Positions 7,126 to 14,660 of a DNA stretch of 47,418 nucleotides are shown one piece after another (position 1 is the stretch's first letter; each line of letters opens with the position of its first letter). This stretch comes from Lachnospiraceae bacterium (lineage in GTDB: Bacteria > Bacillota > Clostridia > Lachnospirales > Lachnospiraceae), in assembly GCA_017634975.1 (NCBI GenBank), contig JAGBMJ010000001.1:1-47418 (forward strand), in the 5' to 3' direction. The translations under genes were made by a program, and so were the position numbers. The notes beneath the pieces are model-generated. The model did not search any database. It worked only from the letters and a program-made list of their open reading frames with translations, and was not told where the DNA came from.

Positions 7126-9081
7126 ATGGCGTTTGATTCAAGAGCATATGTACATGAGGCAGATAAGGCAGCGTTAAATGCGCTGAAAGCGATACCGGGA
7201 TTTCAGCAGCTGGTAAAAGGATTTATGAAGATCTTCAGCGAGCGGCAGTATCGCATTGTGAATCTGTCAAGTAATATACGGATCTCGGAAAAGCAGTTTC
7301 CGAAGTATTACGAGATGCTTCCTCCGATCTGTGAGAAACTGGGGATCGATGTGCCGGATCTGTATCTCTGCCTTAACGATAATCCCAATGCCTATACGGC
7401 CGGTGATGAAAATCCGTTTATCGTGATGACCTCCGGTCTGATCAACAAAATGCCGGAAGAACTGTTGCCAACGGTACTGGCACATGAATGCGGACATATC
7501 GCCTGCCATCACCAGCTGTATTCCACCATGGGCAGGATCGTATTAAGCGGTGCCTCCACAGCAGCAAGCACGTTTCTTCCGATGGGGGGGCTGCTGACGG
7601 TTCCGATGCAGGTGGCATTTTATTACTGGATGCGCTGCAGCGAGTTTTCCGCAGACCGCGCCGCAGTATTGTGTGACGGAACGGCAGACAAGATGTCTAC
7701 TGCATGTATGTATTTTGCAGGATACGACAGCCGTTTTCCGGTAGAACCGAATAAAGAAGAATTCATGAAACAGGCGCAGGAGTATCGCGAGATCGTCAAG
7801 AACAACGGATGGGATAAGACACTGGAATTTATGTATATGGCGAATGCCAGCCATCCGCTCACGGCAGTGCGCGCACTGGAATGCGAAGAGTGGGCGAAGA
7901 CAGAGCTGTGCCGGGGACTTTTGGAAGGCAGGGTCATTGTACGGAAGAAAGGGGAGGCGGCTAACGAAGAAAACCGCAGCGGTAAGCGTTCAAACGGTGC
8001 AGATCTGAAAACCGCTGAAGAGGCTCAGGCGGAAGTGTTTCGGGAGATGTCGAGAAATGCATCTGCCACTGTTACAGATGTGGCTGATACGGCACCGGCA
8101 GCTGACGAGACAAATAGTATGTCATCCGTGAAGGAAGAAAAGCCTGCGGAGGTAAGCGGTGCGGCATCCGCAGTTACTGAGACACAGAGCGTTGCTGCCG
8201 GGAGTGAAACACCTGTAAATACCGTGAAGCCGGAAGCGAGAAAGGATACCATTCCCTGGTACAAGGACACAAAGCTGACCGCAAAGAATGCAGAGATCGC
8301 AAAAGAAACGCAGAAGATTTGCCGGGAAGGAGCCTATCAGTATATCGGGAAACCCCTGAAGCTGCCGGAGCATGACTTCTCGGCAGGGGAGCTGTTTGCG
8401 CCGGAGGATGGAGCCTACTTTATCCAGAAGGGTATCGCGGAATATCAGAAAGAAATGTCATGTAAGATCGAAGTGACAAACGAGGATTCCTATCAGGCGG
8501 CGCATCGTTATTCAAATCCGTTTGTTATGAATTTTGCAAACGCGGTGCATCCGGGCGGAGGATTCCTGATCGGGGCACCGGCACAGGAAGAGTCCCTGTG
8601 CCGGAACAGTACATTGTATATGTCGCTGACATCCAGAACGGCTTCTCCGATGTACCGGTTCAATAAGTTCAAACCGCTGGCATCTGATTATATGCTGCTT
8701 TCTCCGGAGGTGTGTGTCTTCCGCGATGCGCATGGAAACCTGCTGGAAGAGCCTTACATGGTTTCGGTTTTGACAACACCTGCGCCCAATCGGAAAAAAG
8801 AGGCGGCCAATGTGGCGGCGGAAGCGATCGATGAGACAATGAAGCGCAGGATAAAGATCATGCTGCATATTGCAATGAAGAAGGGGTATAAGAATCTGAT
8901 CCTCGGTGCCTGGGGATGCGGTGCTTTCGGACATGATCCGGCGGTGGTTTCGGAATACTTCCGTTCCATTCTGATCGATGAAGGATATCAGGAGTGCTTT
9001 AAGAATATCTGTTTTGCAGTGTACGGACCGGAAGACAGCGCTAACTACACGGTATTCCGGGATGCTTTTTCGAGAGTATAA
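7126..9081 (+). CDS. Fusion: M48 metallopeptidase + bacterial PARG macrodomain (TIGR02452-like)
   Basis: A 651-residue two-domain protein. Residues 1-280 are an M48 zinc peptidase: HECGH at 120-124 supplies two zinc ligands and the catalytic Glu, and Glu173 in SEFSADRAA is the expected third ligand. Residues 280-375 form an Ala/Glu/Thr/Ser-rich, low-complexity linker. Residues 385-651 match bacterial-type poly(ADP-ribose) glycohydrolases: Gly477-479, seven residues, then Gln487-Glu488-Glu489 (the GGG-x6-8-QEE signature), followed by LTTPAPNR and LGAWGCGAFGHDP, typical of the family. Both active sites appear intact. The start ATG 7126 has AAGGAG at 7111-7116; upstream in-frame GTG 7081 and ATG 7105 lack good sites. 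There is no signal peptide and no clear TM pair as in HtpX, only one hydrophobic stretch after HECGH, so it is probably cytoplasmic. The fusion may couple removal of ADP-ribose to proteolysis; this is inference. Confidence 0.88.
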   Translation: MAFDSRAYVHEADKAALNALKAIPGFQQLVKGFMKIFSERQYRIVNLSSNIRISEKQFPKYYEMLPPICEKLGIDVPDLYLCLNDNPNAYTAGDENPFIVMTSGLINKMPEELLPTVLAHECGHIACHHQLYSTMGRIVLSGASTAASTFLPMGGLLTVPMQVAFYYWMRCSEFSADRAAVLCDGTADKMSTACMYFAGYDSRFPVEPNKEEFMKQAQEYREIVKNNGWDKTLEFMYMANASHPLTAVRALECEEWAKTELCRGLLEGRVIVRKKGEAANEENRSGKRSNGADLKTAEEAQAEVFREMSRNASATVTDVADTAPAADETNSMSSVKEEKPAEVSGAASAVTETQSVAAGSETPVNTVKPEARKDTIPWYKDTKLTAKNAEIAKETQKICREGAYQYIGKPLKLPEHDFSAGELFAPEDGAYFIQKGIAEYQKEMSCKIEVTNEDSYQAAHRYSNPFVMNFANAVHPGGGFLIGAPAQEESLCRNSTLYMSLTSRTASPMYRFNKFKPLASDYMLLSPEVCVFRDAHGNLLEEPYMVSVLTTPAPNRKKEAANVAAEAIDETMKRRIKIMLHIAMKKGYKNLILGAWGCGAFGHDPAVVSEYFRSILIDEGYQECFKNICFAVYGPEDSANYTVFRDAFSRV

Positions 9082-9168
9082 GACCGGAGAGAATACGGTA
9101 AAATAAGATCATGAAAAAGCCATAAAACGGAAGAGAGATCCCGTATCTTTATCAGAAGTGTTAAAAAA

Positions 9169-9204
9169 GTAACCATTCAGAACCGTAATGTTCTGAATGG
9201 TTAC
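9169..9204 (-). terminator. Perfect 15-bp inverted repeat with T-run on the minus side
   Basis: The arms at 9169-9183 and 9190-9204 are exact complements around a CGTAAT loop. The six A residues just before the left arm (9163-9168) become a T-run only for minus-strand transcription. No minus-strand gene ends here, so it may block antisense read-through, or act as a plus-strand processing hairpin between the fusion gene and the lipoprotein. Confidence 0.5.
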
Positions 9205-9234
9205 GGTAAATGCCTGGATACGAGGGGGGTGCGG

Positions 9235-10329
9235 ATGAACAGGAAACGCATGATAGCGAAAGGAATAGGGCAGGTTCTGCCGTTTTTTTGTGCAGTCTTT
9301 CTGACTGCCTGCGGTACGGAGGGGAGCGAAACGAAACGCGGAAGCATCGCTGATGCGGAAAAGATCGAAGGAACAGGGACCGGACAGGACGGCTTGGATC
9401 CCGGGGCGGATATTTCGGAAGTGAATCTTCCGGAGAATGAGATCCTGTTGGTATTCCGCTATACAAACGGGGCAGAGGGATATGCAGACAACGGGCACTT
9501 CATTGATACAAACGGAGATGCCTATGGATTTTATTTCTCACAGTATGGGTACAGTGCTTACCGGAATAATGGGATGGAACTGTATGACAAGCTGATGCTG
9601 ATCCGTGAGAATACGGAACCGAAGGTCAATATCGGAAGTGACGCTGTTCAGTACATCTATAAGCTTGGGGAGCAGATCGATCCGAATGCGGGCTTTGAAA
9701 AGGAATCCATGGCTTGCGATATGGGGCAGTATACACTGTATTACTATGATGCCGATACCGGGGAAATGGTCGAGTGCGGAGCCTACGGGGATGTGGATGA
9801 AACGCCGGAAGACTTTTATGCCGGACAACTGTGGGATTATTTCAGATATAAGATCGAGCAGGCCAGTGTGCCGCAGACCTATCTGTATACCGACGGGGAT
9901 GTGCCGATGGAGAGCGTTCATTGCGGATATATGGATGGGATGGACGGGAAATATATTTTTCCGAATGCGGAAGACCTGCGTGCATTTGCTGCCCGGAGCG
10001 GGATCGCGTGTGACAGTTTCCTGGACAATATGGATGAGTATGAAATGCAGTCCTATACGTATCTGCTGGAGATTCGGAATGTAACTTCCACAGGATATGA
10101 TCTGAAAGCGGATGCGATCATGAACTATAACGGACGGACTGATTTTTTGCTTTCTGCAGATAGTGTGATCCCGGAGCCGGGAGCGGTTGCGGGATCAGCA
10201 ATGGATGGTTTCTGCTTTGTGGCGGCCTATCCGTATGTTTATGACATCAGTGAACTCGGGGATGACTGGACCCTGTCGGAAGATATCGTCTGGAATACAC
10301 CGGATGCAGTTATTGGTGGGATTGAGTGA
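9235..10329 (+). CDS. Lipoprotein of unknown function
   Basis: A 364-residue exported protein. The N-terminus has basic residues, a hydrophobic core and the lipobox LTAC with the lipidated Cys at residue 26, giving a membrane-anchored extracellular protein. The mature part is acidic and rich in Tyr, Asp and Gly, with a low-complexity stretch after the Cys (about 27-65) that probably acts as a tether. I do not recognise a catalytic motif or named domain. The start ATG 9235 is 5 bases after the run GAGGGGGG; a GTG at 9229 is also in frame but overlaps the ribosome-binding site. It is separated from the M48-PARG gene by about 150 bases containing an inverted repeat, so it may be a separate unit. 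Confidence 0.7.
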   Translation: MNRKRMIAKGIGQVLPFFCAVFLTACGTEGSETKRGSIADAEKIEGTGTGQDGLDPGADISEVNLPENEILLVFRYTNGAEGYADNGHFIDTNGDAYGFYFSQYGYSAYRNNGMELYDKLMLIRENTEPKVNIGSDAVQYIYKLGEQIDPNAGFEKESMACDMGQYTLYYYDADTGEMVECGAYGDVDETPEDFYAGQLWDYFRYKIEQASVPQTYLYTDGDVPMESVHCGYMDGMDGKYIFPNAEDLRAFAARSGIACDSFLDNMDEYEMQSYTYLLEIRNVTSTGYDLKADAIMNYNGRTDFLLSADSVIPEPGAVAGSAMDGFCFVAAYPYVYDISELGDDWTLSEDIVWNTPDAVIGGIE

Positions 10330-10346
10330 TATATGATATGTGTAAA

Positions 10347-10366
10347 GGGCTGCCGTTTGGCAGCCC
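10347..10366. terminator. Bidirectional hairpin between convergent genes
   Basis: GGGCTGCC (10347-10354) and GGCAGCCC (10359-10366) pair perfectly around GTTT. It is the only strong hairpin between the lipoprotein stop (10329) and the end of the minus-strand cyclase (10377). Flanks are GTAAA and GTTGTTTAC, so the T-runs are imperfect in both directions. Confidence 0.65.
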
Positions 10367-10376
10367 GTTGTTTACG

Positions 10377-12284
10377 TTATCTTGGTGTTTCCCCTTTCAT
10401 TGCTGTTTTGATCCGGTACATTTTATCATCGGCACGTTTGACCACATCCTGGACGGAGAGATCCGTTTTCGGATCATAGGAAGCGATGCCGCAGGCGATG
10501 GAGACGTAGTCCGATGGCAGGGGAAGCTCTTTGGTATAAGGACTCATGTGGTGTTCCAGTTCGGCGTACAGCTGCTCCTGTTCTTCATAATCGCTGCCGA
10601 TCAGCACAGCAATGAATTCGTCACCACCCACGCGGTAGACCGGACTGTGTTTGAAGATCTTACAGATCAGATGGCATGCACGGATGAGATACCCGTCGCC
10701 GGCATCGTGTCCGTAGGTGTCGTTGATCAGTTTCAGATTGTTCACGTCAAACATTGCGATCGCAAAAGTCGTTTCCGTCGTGGAATTGATCTGTGACTGG
10801 AGAAATTTTTCCTTATCTTCATACGCCATACGATTGTTTACATTGGTAAGCGGATCACGGCGCATCAGATCCAGCAGGCGCTTGTTGACCTGATCCAGAC
10901 TCAAAGCATGCCGGAATTTATCAAAGACGAGCCCCATACGGCTCTGATAGGTCTGCAGGAAATGGTTCTCCACTTTGTCCATACAATCCCGGAAGATGAT
11001 ATATCCATAGGCCTCATCCGCTTCGTGCAGAGGCAGGAAGATGTAGAGATGGTTTTCGGTGTCATCCCTGTAGCCGGGGATCAGTTCTCTGGAGGGGAAC
11101 AGATCCTTTTCATAAGCAACACCGTTTTCCGTCGAATAGAGTACTTCCATATTGCGGCTGTAACCGTCTGTATTCAGACGGATATTCGGGTCATAAATGG
11201 ACAGACCGAAATTCGGCTCCAGAAGGACATGGAAGGAATCGCCTTCATAATCGTGATTCTCGGTCAGCAGGCGGTGCAGATTGCGTTTGAAATCCTGATA
11301 GGTTAAGCATGACAGGATCGTGGAATCGATCAGGTTCAGCTTCCGGTTGAAATAGGTGGTCATGGCGCGTTTGTAAAACGTTTCACGGCCTACGCGGCGC
11401 CGGATATTGTCACTGTTACGGTATTGAAAACAGTTACAGCTTTCCCCAGGGATAAACTTACAGGGAACCAGTTCGGACCGGACGGCTTCGCTGTCATGGC
11501 ACAGCTCCAGCCATACCTTGGCAGCGGCAGCACCCATTTCCGTAAAACACTGATCCACGGATGCGATGGAAGGGGAGAAAATCTGGCTGTCATCAATGAA
11601 GTCGAAACCGGTCACCAGCACATCGTCCGGTACTTCATAACCGTTACGATTTAAGGACATAACACATTCCATAGCCAGACCGTCATTGGCACAGATAAAG
11701 GCATCCGGCAGTGTCTCGCCGTTTGCGCACATCTCATCGATCTTTTTGGTAACCGCGGCATTTTCCCATTTGGTATAGTAAACGCTTTTCAGATCCCCGG
11801 GATATCCACTCTGCTCCAGATAATCCTTTACTGCTTTGAGGCGCAGTTCCGAATCCAGGGAATCCTGCGTGCCGGCAAAGAAGATGATGTTGTGTACATT
11901 ATGTTCTTTCTGCAGATGTTCGGCCAGATCCAGAGTGGCACGGTAGTTGTCGGAACCGACATAGCTGATACCGTCACTGCGTGCACCCTGCATAACAACA
12001 GGGATTCCGGCTTCCCGGCTCCGCCGGATGATGTTATCGATCCGGTCCTGAAAATTCAGACCGCTTCCGAAAATCACGGTACCATCGAAATCATGGAGAT
12101 CCGGAAGGTTAAAGATATTCATTTCGCCGCGTTTATTCGCAGCGGTATCAATGAAAGTGGGGTAGCATGTAAACAGGAACAGATCGACCGGTTTGTCAGA
12201 CAGAGCTTTCTGCAATCCGGTGAGAAACTGCGAAAGGATCTCACCGCACCAGCCGGTTGTAAAAACTGCGATTTTTTTCTTCAT
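10377..12284 (-). CDS. Diguanylate cyclase with LacI-type periplasmic-binding-protein-like sensor
   Basis: A 635-residue protein. Residues 1-285 read like the sugar-binding core of LacI/GalR regulators (IAVFTTGWCGEIL, VVMQGARSDGISYVGSDNY, PDAFICANDGLAMECV, TGFDFID, SIASVDQCFTEMG) but without the N-terminal helix-turn-helix and without a signal peptide. A middle region (about 300-450) of unknown fold follows. Residues about 465-630 are a GGDEF domain with an intact loop at 553-557 (RVGGDEF) and NVNNRMAYEDKEKF and FDVNNLKLINDTYGHDAGD motifs. It is therefore a predicted cytoplasmic cyclase that couples a small ligand, perhaps a sugar, to c-di-GMP. There is no RxxD inhibitory site before GGDEF. 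It is transcribed alone, divergently from glnA. Confidence 0.9.
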   Translation of the reverse strand: MKKKIAVFTTGWCGEILSQFLTGLQKALSDKPVDLFLFTCYPTFIDTAANKRGEMNIFNLPDLHDFDGTVIFGSGLNFQDRIDNIIRRSREAGIPVVMQGARSDGISYVGSDNYRATLDLAEHLQKEHNVHNIIFFAGTQDSLDSELRLKAVKDYLEQSGYPGDLKSVYYTKWENAAVTKKIDEMCANGETLPDAFICANDGLAMECVMSLNRNGYEVPDDVLVTGFDFIDDSQIFSPSIASVDQCFTEMGAAAAKVWLELCHDSEAVRSELVPCKFIPGESCNCFQYRNSDNIRRRVGRETFYKRAMTTYFNRKLNLIDSTILSCLTYQDFKRNLHRLLTENHDYEGDSFHVLLEPNFGLSIYDPNIRLNTDGYSRNMEVLYSTENGVAYEKDLFPSRELIPGYRDDTENHLYIFLPLHEADEAYGYIIFRDCMDKVENHFLQTYQSRMGLVFDKFRHALSLDQVNKRLLDLMRRDPLTNVNNRMAYEDKEKFLQSQINSTTETTFAIAMFDVNNLKLINDTYGHDAGDGYLIRACHLICKIFKHSPVYRVGGDEFIAVLIGSDYEEQEQLYAELEHHMSPYTKELPLPSDYVSIACGIASYDPKTDLSVQDVVKRADDKMYRIKTAMKGETPR

Positions 12285-12327
12285 ATTGTCAGTCCCCCTA
12301 TTACAGAGAAGAATTGCTCGCTTTTAC

Positions 12328-12356
12328 ATTATAACAGTAAAATAATCTTTTTTCTA
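12328..12356 (-). promoter_or_regulatory. Candidate minus-strand promoter for the sensor-cyclase gene
   Basis: Read on the minus strand, TATAAT lies at 12333-12328, with TAGAAA at 12356-12351 and a 17-base spacer. The -35 matches four of six consensus bases. It lies about 45 bases upstream of the start codon at 12284. Confidence 0.5.
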
Positions 12357-12392
12357 TAAATTTTTGTGTATTATTACGATATGGGTATGGCA

Positions 12393-12421
12393 TTGACGGA
12401 TGAACGGGCATGTTTTATAAT
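12393..12421 (+). promoter_or_regulatory. Strong SigA-type promoter for glnA
   Basis: TTGACG (12393-12398), a 17-base spacer, TATAAT (12416-12421). The predicted start point is near 12428, giving a leader of about 115 bases that contains the hairpin described at 12438-12476. Confidence 0.8.
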
Positions 12422-12437
12422 AGCATACGTTGACACG

Positions 12438-12476
12438 AAGGAGTGCTCGAAATACGGGCGCTCCTTTTGCTTTTTT
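12438..12476 (+). terminator. Terminator-like hairpin in the glnA leader (candidate attenuator)
   Basis: The arms 12438-12449 and 12455-12466 pair over 12 positions, two of them G-U, around an AAATA loop. They are followed by TTTT, GC and six more T residues up to 12476. It lies downstream of the glnA promoter and about 65 bases before the start codon, so it would stop most transcripts unless overridden. The ANTAR protein encoded just after glnA is a plausible antiterminator. The loop has five bases rather than the six with A1 and G4 typical of ANTAR targets, and only one hairpin is evident, so the link is inference. Confidence 0.6.
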
Positions 12477-12541
12477 GGCAGGAAACTGATATTATGACCG
12501 AAAACAAAAGACAAATCCTACCGGAGAAAGGGGAGGTTATC

Positions 12542-13870
12542 ATGGCAAAATACACGAAGGAAGAGATCCTGCAGATCGCGGAAGAGGAAAATGTGGAATT
12601 TATCCGATTGCAGTTTACGGATGTGTTCGGCAATCTGAAGAATCTGGCGATCACGGCAGGACAGCTGGAAAAGGCGCTGAACAATGACTATATGTTTGAC
12701 GGTTCCGCAATCGATGGCTTTGCGAGGGTGGAAGAGTCGGATATGTATCTGTATCCGGATACGGACACCTGGGCGATCCTTCCCTGGAGACCGCAGCATG
12801 GCAAGGTGGCACGTATGCTCTGCGATGTATATACGGCAGAACGCAAGCCGTTTGCGGGGGATCCCAGACGGATCCTGCGGAAGACGGTGACGGAAGCAAA
12901 GGAAAAGGGATATACCTTCCATGTGGGACCGGAATGTGAATTCTTCCTGTTCCAGACCGGCGAGGACGGAGAGCCGACGACACTGACCAATGAGCGAGCG
13001 GGCTACTTTGATATCGGACCGGTGGATACCGGCGAAAACGCACGCCGTGATATGGTGCTTACTCTGGAGGAGATGGGCTTTGATATTGAATCCTCCCATC
13101 ACGAGATCGCTAACGCGCAGCACGAGATCGACTTCCATCACGATGAAGCGCTGAAAACGGCGGATAATGTGATGACCTTCAAGATGGCAGTCAAGACCAT
13201 CGCACGCCGGCACGGGCAGCATGCGACCTTTATGCCGAAACCGCAGTATGGTAACAACGGTTCCGGGATGCATCTGAATATGGCTCTCTATAAGGACGGA
13301 AAGAATATCTTTGATGATCCTGAAGGAGAGGGTGGGATCAGTGATGAGGCCAGATATTTCATCGGCGGACTGATCCGGCACATCAAGGGAATGACTGCAG
13401 TGATGAACCCGCTGGTAAACAGCTATAAGCGTCTGGTGCCGGGCTATGATGCACCGGTGCTGATCGGCTGGGGGCGCGGCCGGGGCACCATGCTCCGTGT
13501 GCCTTCGCAGCGCGGGGAGGATACCCGTATCGAGCTGCGCAGTCCGGATTCAGCAGCCAATCCGTATCTGGCGATGGCAGTGGCGCTGCGGGCGGGACTG
13601 GATGGTATCGAGAAGAAGATCCAGCCGCCGGCACCGATCGAAGGCAATGTTTATGAAGTATCCGAGGCAGGGCAGATCGCTGCCGGGATCGAATCGCTGC
13701 CGGCGACGCTGATCGAGGCGGTCCGTGAGCTGGAGAAGGATACGCTGGTAACGGATACGCTGGGCGAGCATATCGCACCGCTGTACATATCGGCAAAGAA
13801 GAAGGAGTTCCTGGAGTACAGTGCACAGGTATCCCAGTGGGAAGTAGACCGATATCTGTATAAGTATTAA
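12542..13870 (+). CDS. glnA: Glutamine synthetase, type I
   Basis: It converts glutamate, ammonia and ATP to glutamine in the cytoplasm and is the main ammonia-assimilation enzyme. The 442-residue length fits the short GSI-alpha type of Firmicutes. Visible landmarks in order: MFDGSAIDGFARVEESDMYL near the N-terminus, the metal-site GPECEFFLF, the ammonia/Glu region EIDFHHDEALKTADNVMTFK, NGSGMHLNMALYKDGKN, the Glu-binding flap NPLVNSYKRLVPGYDAPV, and RIELRSPDSAANPYLAMAV. I do not see the adenylylation segment of the longer enterobacterial class. The start ATG 12542 has GGGGAGG at 12530-12536. The frame stays open upstream to GTG 12443 through the terminator hairpin, but that extension is not conserved. 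An ANTAR regulator gene follows at 55 bases. Confidence 0.97.
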   Translation: MAKYTKEEILQIAEEENVEFIRLQFTDVFGNLKNLAITAGQLEKALNNDYMFDGSAIDGFARVEESDMYLYPDTDTWAILPWRPQHGKVARMLCDVYTAERKPFAGDPRRILRKTVTEAKEKGYTFHVGPECEFFLFQTGEDGEPTTLTNERAGYFDIGPVDTGENARRDMVLTLEEMGFDIESSHHEIANAQHEIDFHHDEALKTADNVMTFKMAVKTIARRHGQHATFMPKPQYGNNGSGMHLNMALYKDGKNIFDDPEGEGGISDEARYFIGGLIRHIKGMTAVMNPLVNSYKRLVPGYDAPVLIGWGRGRGTMLRVPSQRGEDTRIELRSPDSAANPYLAMAVALRAGLDGIEKKIQPPAPIEGNVYEVSEAGQIAAGIESLPATLIEAVRELEKDTLVTDTLGEHIAPLYISAKKKEFLEYSAQVSQWEVDRYLYKY

Positions 13871-13924
13871 GAATTTTCTGAAAAAGGAAGCTGGTTTTCA
13901 ATTCGCAGAGAAGGAGGGGCGTCC

Positions 13925-14473
13925 GTGACAGGCCTGATCGTACTGTTCGGGAAAACTGAAGAAGCACACGGTATACGCAGTCTCCTGATCCGTAACGGTT
14001 ATGAGGTGACGGCGGCCTGCACGACCGGGGCCCAGGCGCTGGCCCAGGCGGATGAGCTGGATGACGGTATCATCATCTGCGGCTACAAGTATGCGGATAT
14101 GATCTACTCGGATCTGCTGGACGAGCTGCCGAAGGGGTTTGAACTGCTGCTCGTAGCTTCCGGTGCCCGCATCGAGGAAGGCGTGGAAGACGGTGTGGTG
14201 GCGCTGGCAATGCCGCTGAAATCATCGGAACTGATCGGTACGCTGGGTATGATGATCGGGCGGCGTGAGCGAGAAAAGAAGAAGGCACGCCTGGCACCGA
14301 AGAAACGCTCGCCGGAAGAGATCGCGCTGCTGGAGCGCGCCAAAGCGGTACTGATGGAACGTAACCATATGAGCGAGGCGGAAGCCCACCGCTATATCCA
14401 GAAATGCAGTATGGACACCGGGACGGGACTCATCGAAAGTGCCCAGATGGTATTAGCTATGATGGATAACTGA
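13925..14473 (+). CDS. ANTAR-domain RNA-binding regulator with degenerate receiver domain
   Basis: A 182-residue protein. Residues 1-110 follow the receiver-domain pattern (LIVLFGKTEEAHGIRSLLIRNG) but the place of the phosphorylated Asp reads IIICGYKYAD, so phosphorylation is unlikely. A basic linker follows. Residues about 125-182 form an ANTAR domain (PEEIALLERAKAVLMERNHMSEAEAHRYIQ, then a C-terminal helix). ANTAR proteins bind paired RNA hairpins and prevent transcription termination. The start is GTG 13925, preceded by AAGGAGGGG. It lies directly after glnA, whose leader contains a terminator-like hairpin, which suggests nitrogen-responsive autoregulation of this pair. How activity is controlled without a phosphorylatable Asp is unknown; direct contact with glutamine synthetase would be one option. 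Confidence 0.85.
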   Translation: MTGLIVLFGKTEEAHGIRSLLIRNGYEVTAACTTGAQALAQADELDDGIIICGYKYADMIYSDLLDELPKGFELLLVASGARIEEGVEDGVVALAMPLKSSELIGTLGMMIGRREREKKKARLAPKKRSPEEIALLERAKAVLMERNHMSEAEAHRYIQKCSMDTGTGLIESAQMVLAMMDN

Positions 14474-14558
14474 TCCTAAGGAAGGGCCCGCGAAGCGGGA
14501 GGATGCCTTAGGATATTCGCGAGGGGGGACCCACGAATGTGGGGGGAGCCCTTGCGAT
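14473..14558 (+). repeat. Tandem pair of similar folded elements before dapF
   Basis: Element 1: ATCCTAAGG (14473-14481) pairs with CCTTAGGAT (14506-14514), enclosing CCCGC-GAA-GCGGG (14487-14499). Element 2: CGCGAGGG (14519-14526) pairs with CCCTTGCG (14550-14557), enclosing CCCAC-GAAT-GTGGG (14530-14543). Both share outer stem, purine-rich strand, short GC hairpin with a GAA loop, GGRGGA, second outer arm and then GAT. They look like two diverged copies of one motif of about 40 bases. Neither ends in a T-run. The family is not recognised. Confidence 0.6.
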
Positions 14559-14660
14559 GTAGAGGTTGTCGATAACTATATAATTCCCGCTTGCCGGCTC
14601 CCGATAAGTATTTTGATAAACGGGAAGTTTAATTAATGCGAGAGAAAAAGAGGACGAAAC

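Noticed and set aside
12443-12541. N-terminal extension of glnA from GTG 12443
   Set aside because: In frame and open, but AAGGAG touches the GTG, the codons are those of the terminator hairpin, and type I glutamine synthetases start at the equivalent of 12542.
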